Shown here piece after piece: positions 18,441 to 27,689 of a stretch of DNA of 27,689 nt. The first letter of the stretch is position 1, and each line of letters opens with the position of its first letter. The notes beneath the pieces were generated by a model, which saw nothing but the letters and a program-made list of their open reading frames with translations, ran no database searches and was not told the DNA's origin. Made by a program: the position numbers and the translations under genes. This DNA comes from Branchiostoma floridae. Lineage: Eukaryota > Chordata > Leptocardii > Amphioxiformes > Branchiostomatidae. The DNA is taken from NCBI RefSeq assembly GCF_000003815.2, contig NW_023365703.1, positions 319,913-347,601 of the forward strand, written 5' to 3'.

Positions 18441-19680
18441 AGAGCCAGGAGGTATTTGGAGCATTTGTGCTCCTAAAATCATATGAAAATTGAATAGAGA
18501 TGAATGTCAAAGAAAAGAGCAATAACAAAGATACTAAAACGGAAAAGTCTGTTCACTGTATTGCTTACTCATCAGTTGAAATGAGAGGAGAATCGCACAT
18601 TATACATGTCTCAACAGTTTGACGTTTAAGCGTAACAAAACTTCAAATTCAGGACATTTCAAATATTACGTCCTTTAAGTATTGGAATGTTTTCGACAAA
18701 CGGAAATAGACACATAACTTACTGCAAAGTAACAACTATTGAATAATATCCAAATGTTATGACACAAGTACACAACAAATTGACTATAGTGTTCTGGAGA
18801 TCAATGTAATACCCCGGAAGTAAATATATATCTGAGTAAAATATTCAGTCGAAGCAAATAGAAAACCAATATCTTGGATAAGACAAATAATTTTAAAACT
18901 CGTATTCAGCGAGTAGAAGCCATGTAGAAGGAATGCGAAATCATCTTTGAACTATTATGCATTCCTCTTTAACTTCAATAGCTTGTAAATTTATAATGGC
19001 ATCATTGTATAGAATTGCTTAAGTTAGGCACCAGGTTGACCTCGACAGTTCGGCCCTCAATTCCATTTGCACCAGGTCTCAGCTACCAGGTCTAGGACGA
19101 TTTGGGTTATGTTTATGGTTAAAGTAAGGGTTAGGGTTAGGGTTAAGTTAGAATGAGGGTTAGGGTGAAGTTAGGGTTATAGTCAGGTGTACAACTGCCC
19201 TAGACCTGGGGCCGAACCGTCATCAAATCGTCTCGGGGCCAAAATGACCAGCTTCCGAAACGTCTGACATTCAATTCTTACACAAATACAAATAGTACTG
19301 GTTTTTGAATCGTGTTTACATATATATAGATAGGTTCCGAATGAAGGACGTTACACAGGGTGATGCACCGCACAGGTGTACCACTGCAACTGGCCTTATT
19401 TCCCTCGAGATGACAGGATGCTGAAAAACAAACACTGCTAAAATAAGTTTGATGTAGAGACGAGTAAGCACCTTTCCTCTATATGCCAAAATGACACAAC
19501 AAGTGCCATATATAATCCAACACATAGAGGCCTATGATCACTGAAAACGGCAGTGACCAGATATCTATTAATTTCTACTTTTAGCTATTTTAATACAGTC
19601 ATGTTGCCATATTTATATACTTTTAGCGTCAAATAATTCTAGCAAAAGATGAAGTGAACGTATCTAGTCATGCCTATTCA
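18441..19680. other. Element interior, non-repetitive
   Basis: AT-rich, no gene. It includes the telomere-like tract listed separately. Confidence 0.45.
19124..19180 (+). repeat. Telomere-like TTAGGG tract
   Basis: Imperfect (TTAGGG)n, with about seven hexamers or near-hexamers. It is flanked by inverted blocks: AGTTCGGCCC and CAGGTCTAGGACGATTTG on the left (about 19047-19111) against CCTAGACCTGGGGCCGAACC and CAAATCGTC on the right (19199-19232). It is internal, not a chromosome end. Confidence 0.7.
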
Positions 19681-19789
19681 GGCCGAGTAAAAAAATTGCT
19701 TTCGGATAGTTTTACTTTCTAATATTTGGCTGTAAGCAAGATACATCATGGATTTCTTGGTTATTTTGACCAAAAATATCCCGTTCAGA

Positions 19790-22100
19790 AGTAAGAAACG
19801 GCTCTGAACAGTATCCGGTATACCCGGATATGAGAAAGTTTTGAATGAAACGAATGTCTGGACTACGGAAACGCCTATGACACATATACGGAAAAATCAA
19901 TGTATCTGACATTTGGCGTGAACCACATGGAAAAGGCCTTGAACAGTATCCGGATAAATGTTAACCCCTGATATCTCCGTATACTTGCCTTCTCACATTA
20001 CGCAAATCTGTTCCTACTTATTGTACACAGGAATAGTCGAGGGCCAGCCTGTTCTCTAATATCCTCGAGGAATGCAAAAGAAACAAGGCACAAACAACAA
20101 TCTCTAGGTAACTTACATATTGACAAATTGGAAAAAACCAACTGATGTAGGTGTTACGTTAACGTTTAGTTTGATCTCATCTGCGTACAAGGGTAAGATT
20201 GAAGTTACCTTGTGCCGTGCCTGTCAAATTGGCCGATGGTGTCGCCTGAGTTTACCCGTTGTTGTAGCATCCACTAAGTGTCCCGAATAGGTGTTGGCCA
20301 ATCCTTGTAAATCACAAGTTGGTCCAGAAAATAAAGAATCCCGCGGTGTATTCCTCCAGATGATATTTGCGATGGGAGCATGGAAACCTGCAGATAACTG
20401 AGCATACACACACAAACAGCTCACCGCGGCTTGGATGTCTGTTCCCTCAGTCAACCGTCAAACTTACCGCGCCCACATTCCAGGCATGCGTGGTAGACGT
20501 ACACGATTACGAACTGACCAATCAGGTCTGGCCGCCACATATGATTCGCATTTATACACATACACATGCATGTACCTATTCTCCAAGCAGAGGTTGAGTT
20601 GTGTAGATATATGATATATAGTAGTAGTCGGGGAAATTACACGGGCGCCCCTCTTCAAGAAAAAATTACACGCGGGCGCTCCTCTTACGAGAAGAGAGCC
20701 CGTGTAATTTTTCCGACTTCTACTATATCTACGCGATTCAACCTCTGCTTGGAGAGTAACATGTACCAGACTTGTCCCATGTGAGAAATAGTGAAGGTAC
20801 CAGAAAAGATAAATGTGTTTTTTCGGGCACTTATTCTCTTGTTGACATACTGTATATACATGTATTAAAGAAATACTATTTTTTTGTAAGTCAATTTCAT
20901 TGATTTGTAAATTTGTAAAGGAAAAGTGGCTGCATAAGCTCCCCCTAGAGGCATACGATATTATTGTACCTACCATATCTTGACTGTGACCGGCCACGAA
21001 TACGTCCGGAAATCTAAGTGGGCCATAATGCACTCCTTCTATGGAGAGTCATTTCCGATTGATTTCCGGACGAATGATTCTGTTGATTTTCGGAGTCCGG
21101 ACCACCATTAGGAAAAATGTAACATATACGGACAATAGATATTCCAAGATGTAAGACGAAAATATAAAAAGAAGGTCACCCGTATTCATATCCTACCTAA
21201 ACGTATGCGGGAAAAATCAGTATACTCCGTGCATTACGCATGGAAGGACGTGAAAGATAGAGGCATTTTAGGAGCAAACATATATCCTTGACGTTGCGCT
21301 TGCTGTCAAATTCTGTCAGGAAATATGTTAAACGGACAGATAATATTTGAAGATAGGAAAGATGAAGATAAAAGATGCAATCAATATCAAGAAACATCAG
21401 AGTAGGCAGACTACGGAAACGCACCTGACCCGGTTCGGACAAAGTCAGTTTCTTATTTGCTTAGAAAGCAACCCCTTTTGTACAGTGCCTGAAGGGTTGC
21501 ATATACGGTATTCCCCGGGTGCTTATGATGGAAAATAGAGAGAAACGCAAATGTGGACTCTGAAAACACATATAGCACATATACCGGACAAATCAGTGCT
21601 GTACATGTATACGGTAAACGACTGGTACATTTCCAGAGTCATGAAATCCTAACTGTCTTGCTTACTGAAAATATTACAACGGTATCGTTGATACAACATC
21701 AGTAAAATTTAAAAAATGTTGCATAAACGGAAAAGCGGCATTCTCGAATATGAGGGGAAATGGAAAGAAAGATACATGGACAAGGGAAACGTACATGCCA
21801 CATATACGGAAGAATCAGAGTTGTTGGTTTTGTTAGGGAAAAGATGAAAACATTTCGGAGTCAATATATTTTCGGATACTCGTCGTGCTACAGTATAGTC
21901 AGGATACAGCATAAATCTTAGCAACAGATAACTCCGTATACCTAGAGAAACACATATTCGGAGTTACGAAACGCCCCTAAACCGAATCCGGAAAAATACA
22001 AAGTCATGTTTTTCCGGATTCGGAAGGAAGCAATTCCTGAGTCAGAATATTTCCGGATATGTAAGATGTCTACAAAATTCCCGAAAATGGTCCGAATACG
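19790..22100. repeat. Degenerate repeats of the element's right arm
   Basis: A theme of the form ACTACGGAAACGC, then a CACATATACGG-like block, then AAAAATCA recurs near 19860, 21190, 21410, 21555, 21785 and 21960. GAACAGTATCCGG occurs twice 131 bp apart (about 19806 and 19937). Motif spacing in the better-preserved part is about 130-230 bp, so this arm is probably an older, decayed tandem array. Confidence 0.5.
20580..20755. mobile_element. Palindromic MITE with TCTCCAAGCAGAGGTT ends
   Basis: 176 bp. The first ~80 bases pair with the last ~70: TCTCCAAGCAGAGGTT at the left and AACCTCTGCTTGGAGA at the right, then GTAGATATA-type and AAATTACACGGGC blocks mirrored inside. It is nested in the 4.5-kb element. 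The same 16-base terminus begins the satellite block at 23817. A 189-aa frame on the minus strand crosses it and is not credible. Confidence 0.8.
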
Positions 22101-22216
22101 TAAAATGTCCAGTGATGTGTCAAGTTCCGGATTTGTCCGGAAATTGACCCCTTTCGCGCAGTGACCTGTTGAGAAGTTTTGGAGTCAATCTTCACATGAT
22201 GTGATCCAGTTGATTT

Positions 22217-22506
22217 TTAATAATAGACCCCTTTAAACCACACAAACTAGTTTTGTCATAGGGGGATGTTACAAACCGTAACGTAAAAGTGTTTGAAAAA
22301 GTGTCCCCCAAACCCGGAAGAAGCAGGTGTTTGATAACAATCTCTGCCCTGACAGGCCATTTTTGTGTTTTTTTTTTTCTTTTTGCAAGCGGGGAAGTCG
22401 AACGGGTTCTATGTTTCCGAACGGGTTGGATGACGTTTATGGTTTGTGAGTAAATTCTCCTCCAATGACAAAACCCATTTGTGTGGGTCAAAGGGGTCTA
22501 TTATTA
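22217..22506. mobile_element. TTAA MITE with long inverted ends
   Basis: Left TTAATAATAGACCCCTTT (from 22217), then CCACACAAA, GTTTTGTCAT and a GG-GGA block. The right side, read in reverse from 22506, is TTAATAATAGACCCCTTTGA, then CCCACACAAA and GTTTTGTCATTGG. Arms of about 65-75 bp, total 290 bp, flanking TTAA on both sides. It lies 53 bp outside the CACTG element. It shows no similarity to the other two TTAA families. Confidence 0.78.
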
Positions 22507-23816
22507 AGCATCTACCTTGAAGTTAAACTTTATTTCTGCCAGGCCATTCCTGGCTTCCAGCTGTGTACTCTACCTAAGTAGACTTGAACATCTTTTCAAA
22601 GATGTTAGTCAAGTGAAATATAAGCATTGACTTTGTACGATCAACAAGTTGATTCTTTCCAATCTTTATTCAATCAATCCCTGTGGTTTATTGCATTTCA
22701 ATCGTGTTGTGTAAAACTTTTAACAGGGTGTGACAAGTCCACTAGCCCAATTGTCCCGAGTCAGTGAAAGTGCTGATCGGGCAAGCATATAACCTCGCTT
22801 GCTGATTGTGCAAATATGCTTTTTCCAGGAGTAAGATTTTGATATACTTGTTATTTTTCACAGCCATGGCATCAAGCATTGGTCAACACAGAAAAATAGA
22901 GCCAATTGTAAAAGAACTCTATTGCTGGAAGTGAAAATACATTAAGAAATGGTATTCAAATTCAAAGTAAAAAGTTTGTTTGGGCAAATAATGTTTTATA
23001 TACTTGTCTGACAGGACGTGTGAATTTTAGAAAACTTGTTAAACCCTGTTTGTACAGTCCAGTCATAACATATCACTTTTCTAATTCAGCTTCCAACTAA
23101 AAATGTTTCAATCAAGGTTGGTGTATGGATAAAATTTCTTGCTGTGTTGTAATTCTGTGTTTTCTGTTTCTTGGTTCGACATTAAGCTTTCTGCTGACAA
23201 TTGCATTTTCTTGAAATGCTGTACCATAATGATGTGATGTAATGTATTTCAATTGTCATGGTGTGACCATGTTTGTGAATGATCATGCTTGTTTTGATAT
23301 GCTCAATATACTTACAAATATGACGATGATACTTTCAAATGAAATACAGAAATTTCCCTTCTGCTTTTGAAGGACGACAAAGATCCCTTGAATTTTTTAT
23401 CCATGCCAAGATCTACTAATTATCCCTTGCAAAGTTATCAAAGATATATTCTTTGAATAGATAAAGATTGTGCAGAGAAAAGTGTTGCATTTTGAAACTC
23501 TAGCAATGAAATTAATAATTCACTCCCTTTCCCTTTTTGGAAACAATTACCTAGCCAGAAGCTAGCAAGGTCACACTTTATGACTTGGTTGATAGGGACA
23601 GAGGTCAAACAAAATTTTCAAACTTATAATTCTTTCCCTATATAATAATATCAATGCCTAAAGTTGACATACCTTGTCATGAATTGGCAAAGATGATGTT
23701 TGTGTGGTCGCAATATTGACACCTAATGAAAGGTGATGTTAACTTTCCCATCTGCAAAGAAACAAAAAATTGTCATTTTGGCATCGCATGTCAACTCACT
23801 ATAACTTTATAATTAC
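22507..23816. other. About 1.3 kb without a recognisable gene
   Basis: AT-rich unique sequence. No long frame, no splice-bounded exon and no repeat is seen. Confidence 0.5.
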
Positions 23817-23890
23817 TCTCCAAGCAGAGGTTAGGATCCGGCTGTTTTTTTAACGTTTTTTTAGTCGTTTTTATTGGGCTTTCTATTTTT

Positions 23891-23932
23891 ATATTGCAAT
23901 CCATACATAGTATGGGATTGCAATATATTGTT
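23891..23932. repeat. Satellite palindrome, single copy
   Basis: ATATTGCAATCCATAC and TATGGGATTGCAATAT are inverted copies differing by one inserted base around a short loop. It marks the boundary between higher-order units. Confidence 0.8.
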
Positions 23933-24119
23933 TTTCCTTTGTCTTTTCTCCTGTCAAATCTTCAAATCCCTTCTACTTTTTCATTTTTTGGCCAAATGAG
24001 CTGAAATTTGGCATGGAGGTAGAGATAGCAAATACCCCCAGACTTTTTTTTCACTTTTTTGATAGAGGCCTTAGAATTTATGATATTTAGGGTTTTTGGT
24101 CATTTTTAGACAAAATATG

Positions 24120-24219
24120 NNNNNNNNNNNNNNNNNNNNNNNNNNNNNNNNNNNNNNNNNNNNNNNNNNNNNNNNNNNNNNNNNNNNNNNNNNNNNNNNN
24201 NNNNNNNNNNNNNNNNNNN
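24120..24219. other. Assembly gap (100 N)
   Basis: Run of exactly 100 N inside the first higher-order unit, probably of unknown true size. Confidence 1.
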
Positions 24220-25031
24220 TGAAATTTGGTACAGAGGTGCATTGGACATATAAGCACAGAAAAACCATCAACACTTTCTTCATAGATCACTCCAAAAATG
24301 AGTTATTTTAGGGTTTTTGGCCATTTTTGACTAAAAATGTATATTTTTGGCTCCTATGCCCTTGTATTCAAACCAAATGACCTGAAATTTGGTATAAAGG
24401 TGCATTGGACATATGACCACAGAACCCCATCAATGCTTTTTTCATTGTTTACTCCAAAAATAAGTTATTTTAGGTTTTTTGGCCATTTTTGACTAAAAAT
24501 GTATATTTATTGCTCCTATGCCCTTGTATAGAAACCAAATGACCTGAAATTTGGTACAGAGGTGCATTGAACATATGCTCACAGGACCCCATTGACACTT
24601 TCTTCATAGATCACTTCAGAAATTAGTTATTTGGGGGTTTTCAGTCATTTTTGACTAAAAATGTATATTTTTGGCTTCTATGCCCTTGTATGTAAACCAA
24701 ATGACCTGAAATTTGGTACAAAGGTAAATTGGACATATGACAACAGGGCCCCAACAACACTTTCTTCATAGAGCACTTATAAAATGAGTTATTTTGGGAT
24801 TTTTAGCCATTTTTAACTAAAAAATGTATATTTTTGGCTCCTATGCCCTTATATTGAAACCAAATGACCTAAAATTCGGCATGAAGGTGTGTAGGACAAG
24901 TGCCCACAGTACTTCCTTTTCCCTTTGAGCAAACATTACTTCAAGTTGTTGAATTTTGGGATTTTTTCAAGGATGAAGATGGATTGCAATATGCTGTATT
25001 TGCTCCTAAGCAAATGTCGGCCTTTCTAGTT

Positions 25032-25114
25032 ATATTGCAATCCATACATAGTATGGGATTGCAATATATTGTTATATTGCAATCCATACATAGTATGGGA
25101 TTGCAATATATTGT
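25032..25114. repeat. Satellite palindrome, two tandem copies
   Basis: The same palindrome as at 23891, present twice in direct order with a 42-bp step. Confidence 0.85.
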
Positions 25115-26028
25115 TTTTCCTTTCGTTCTCCTCCTGTCAAATCTTCAAATGGATTCAACTTTTTCATTTTTGGGCCAAATGAGCTGAAATTTGGCAGGGT
25201 GGTAGAAGTAGCAAATACCCCCAGGCGTTTTTTTCACTTTCTTGATAGAGGCCTTAGAATTTATGATATTTAGGGTTTTTGGTCATTTTTAGACAAAATA
25301 TGTATATTTTGGGCCCCTGTGCCCTGGTATTACAAGCTAATGACCTGAAATCTGGTACAGGGGTGTATTGGACACATGAGCACAGAAAACCATTAACACC
25401 TTCTTCATAGATCACTTCAAAAATTAGTTATTTTAGGGCTTTTGGCCATTTTTGACTAAAAATGTATATTTATGGCTCCTATGCCCTTGTATTAAAACCA
25501 AATGACCTGAAACTTGGTACATAGGTGCGTTTGACATATGACCACAGAACCCCATCAATGCTTAATTCATTGTTTACTCCAAAAATGAGTTATTTTAGGG
25601 TTTTTGGCCATTTTTGACAAAAAATGTATATTTTTGGCTCCTATACCCTTGTATGAAAACCTAATGACCTGAAATTTGGTACAGAGGTGCATTGAACATA
25701 TGCTCACAGGACCCCATTGACACTTTCTTTATAGATGACTTCAAAAATGAGTTATTTTAGGGTTTTCAGTCATTTTTGACTAAAAATGTATATTTTTGGC
25801 TTCTATGCCCTTGTATGTAAACCAAATCACCTGAAATTTGGTAGAAACGTAAATTGGACATATGGCAACAGGACCCCATCAACAATTTCTTCATAGAGCA
25901 CTTATAAAATGAGTTATTTTGGGATTTTTAGCCATTTTTAACTAAAAAATGTATATTTTTGGCTCCTATGCCCTTATATTGAAACCAAATGACCTAAAAT
26001 TCGTATGAGGTGTGTAGGACAAGTGCCC

Positions 26029-26265
26029 NNNNNNNNNNNNNNNNNNNNNNNNNNNNNNNNNNNNNNNNNNNNNNNNNNNNNNNNNNNNNNNNNNNNNNNN
26101 NNNNNNNNNNNNNNNNNNNNNNNNNNNNNNNNNNNNNNNNNNNNNNNNNNNNNNNNNNNNNNNNNNNNNNNNNNNNNNNNNNNNNNNNNNNNNNNNNNNN
26201 NNNNNNNNNNNNNNNNNNNNNNNNNNNNNNNNNNNNNNNNNNNNNNNNNNNNNNNNNNNNNNNNN
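26029..26265. other. Assembly gap (237 N)
   Basis: Run of N between an F-type and an A-type monomer, where the palindromic boundary is expected. Confidence 1.
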
Positions 26266-27238
26266 TGAAGTTTGGCATGGAGGTAGGGATAGCAAATACC
26301 CCCAGGTGTTTTTTTCACTTTTTTGATAGAGGCCTTAGAATTTATGATATTTAGGGTTTTTGGTCATTTTTAGACCAAATATGTATATTTTGGGCCCCTG
26401 TGCCCTGGCATTACAAGCTAATGACATGAAATTTGGTACAGAGGTGCATTGGACATATGTGCACAGAAAACCATAAACACTTTCTTCATAGATCACTTCA
26501 AAAATTAGTCATTTTAGGGTTTTCGGCCATTTTTGACAAAAAATGTATATTTTTGGCTCCTATGCCCTTGTATTAAAACCAAATGACCTGAAATTTGGTA
26601 CATAGGTGCGTTTGACATATGACCACAGAACGCCATCAACGCTTAATTCATTGTTTACTCCAAAAATGGGTTATTTAAGGGTTTTGGGCCATTTTTGACT
26701 AAAAATGTATATTTTTTGCTCCTATGCCCTTGTATAGAAACCAAATGACCTGAAATTTGGTACAGAGGTGCATTAAACATATGCTCACAGTACCCCATTG
26801 ACACTTTCTTCATAGATCACTTCAAAAATTAGTTATTTTGGGGTTTTTAGTGATTTTTGTCAAAAAATGTATATTTTTGGCTTCTTTGCCCTTGTATGTG
26901 AACCAAATGACCTGAAATTTGGTACAAAGGTAAATTGGACACATGACAACAGGACCCCATCAACACTTTCTTCATAGAGCACTTATAAAATGAGTTATTT
27001 TGGGATTTTTAGTCATTTCTAACTAAAAAATGTATATTTTTGGCTCCTATGCCCTTATATTGAAACCAAATGACCTAAAATTTGGCATGAAGGTGTGTAG
27101 GACAAGTGCTCACAGTACTTCATTTTCCCTTTGAGCAAACATTACTTCAAAATTGCTAAATTTTGGGATTTTTTCAAGGATGAAAATGGATTGCAATATG
27201 CTGTATTTGCTCCTAAGCAAATGTCGGCCTTTCTAGTT

Positions 27239-27321
27239 ATATTGCAATCCATACATAGTATGGGATTGCAATATATTGTTATATTGCAATCCATACATAG
27301 TATGGGATTGCAATATATTGT
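27239..27321. repeat. Satellite palindrome, two tandem copies
   Basis: Same doubled palindrome as at 25032, about 2.2 kb downstream. The intervening boundary, which should hold another, falls in the gap at 26029-26265. Confidence 0.85.
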
Positions 27322-27689
27322 TTTTCCTTGGTCTCTTCTTCTCCTGTCAAATCTTCAAATTGATTCAACTTTTTCATTTTTTGACCAAATGAGCTGAAAT
27401 TTGGCAGGCTGGTAGAAATAGCAAATACCCCCAGACTTTTTTTTCACTTTCTTTTTTAGACAAAATATGTATATTTTGGGCCCCTGTGCCCTGGTATTAC
27501 AAGCTAATGACCTGAAATTTGGTACAGAGGTGCATTAGACATGAGCACAGAAAACCATCAACACTTTCTTCATAGATCACTTCAAAAATTAGTTATTTTA
27601 GGTTTTTTGGCCATTTTTGACTAAAAATGTATATTGTTGGCTCCTATGCCCTTGTATTAAAACCGAATGACCTGAAATTTGGTACATAG

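Larger units (their letters stand above)
17631..22163. mobile_element. 4.5-kb non-autonomous DNA transposon with CACTG ends
   Basis: The left end CACTGTGCGAAAGGGGTC (from 17631), continuing GATTTCCGGACA, is the inverted match of the right end (about 22134-22163, read in reverse CACTGCGCGAAAGGGGTC, AATTTCCGGACA): 28 of 30 positions agree. ACAG lies two bases outside on both sides. No clear target duplication is seen. Inside, TCCGGATA, TCCGTATA and TATACGGA-type motifs fill both arms. CACTG ends with dense subterminal repeats suggest the CACTA/EnSpm or Chapaev groups, but a hAT-like origin starting at CAG is also possible. No transposase is found, so it would depend on one supplied elsewhere. 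Confidence 0.65.
23817..27689 (+). repeat. Higher-order satellite: ~162-bp monomers in ~1.1-kb units
   Basis: The block opens with TCTCCAAGCAGAGGTT (23817-23832), then a short leader and the palindrome. About six monomers follow, of about 162 bp each: steps between GACCTGAAATTTGG starts are 162-163 bp (24216, 24379, 24541, 24703, 24866). Monomer kinds are told apart by short variants: GAGCTGAAATTTGGCA (A), then GGTGCATTGGACAT (B), GGTGCGTTTGACAT (C), GGTGCATTGAACAT (D), GGTAAATTGGACA (E) and GGTGTGTAGGACAAG (F). The A-to-F order then restarts at about 24001, 25183, 26265 and 27393. Non-coding: frames with FKDEDGLQYAVFAPK-like text are shared repeat DNA. The block runs off the right edge. Confidence 0.88.

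Noticed and set aside
17689-18486. Several overlapping frames of 66-192 residues on both strands
   Set aside because: All read the 143-bp tandem array. The unit length is not a multiple of three, so each unit is read in a different frame and no protein repeat is kept.
20464-21033. 189-residue minus-strand frame
   Set aside because: It crosses a palindromic MITE and unrelated flanks and shows no domain.
24900-27397. Two similar frames sharing FKDE(D/N)GLQYAVFAPK-type text
   Set aside because: Similarity comes from the satellite DNA itself. The frames have no splice or start context and are interrupted by the palindrome.

Overview
This window looks like an animal genome scaffold, most likely a cephalochordate (Branchiostoma-like lancelet) or another invertebrate deuterostome. 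The evidence is short exons with GT/AG borders inside long AT-rich introns, phase 1-1 extracellular domain exons (C-type lectin and F5/8C), dense decayed LINEs, tRNA-derived SINEs, TTAA-flanked MITEs, and six assembly gaps (runs of N). The lancelet call rests on general impression, not a database match. There are no bacterial-type operons, and most long open frames are chance readings of repeats.

Layout. Positions 1-4115 are almost all mobile DNA: the end of a TTAA-flanked element (1-75), a decayed minus-strand CR1/L2-like LINE (about 470-3778), and a head-to-tail pair of tRNA-derived SINEs (3879-4115). Positions 4585-5187 hold the last two exons of a plus-strand gene that starts left of the window: a single transmembrane exon and a cytoplasmic-tail exon with five 11-residue repeats, two of which carry Y-T-N-G. 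Positions 5257-6291 hold a second TTAA element, followed by a 410-bp (TTTATTTATTA)n-type repeat.

Positions 7357-14911 carry a second plus-strand gene or gene segment made of domain-sized exons: C-type lectin domain 1 (7357-7749), C-type lectin domain 2 (8817-9203), an F5/8C discoidin-like domain (13345-13758), and a broken calcium-binding EGF exon (14835-14911). The first three are phase 1-1, and the EGF acceptor is phase 1. Together they suggest a secreted or membrane lectin with Ca2+-dependent mannose-type sugar binding. Neither its first nor its last exon can be recognised. Its introns hold three related TTAA MITEs or fragments and a decayed LINE interrupted by one of them.

Positions 16359-17259 are a full-length TTAA MITE rich in CRE-like and YY1-like motifs. 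Positions 17631-22163 appear to be one 4.5-kb non-autonomous DNA transposon with inverted CACTG... termini. Its left arm is a 143-bp tandem array, its right arm is made of degenerate repeats, and it contains a telomere-like TTAGGG tract and a nested palindromic MITE. Another TTAA MITE lies at 22217-22506. From 23817 to the right edge is a higher-order satellite: six kinds of roughly 162-bp monomer arranged in units of about 1.1 kb, separated by a near-perfect palindrome. It begins with the same 16-bp end as the nested MITE.
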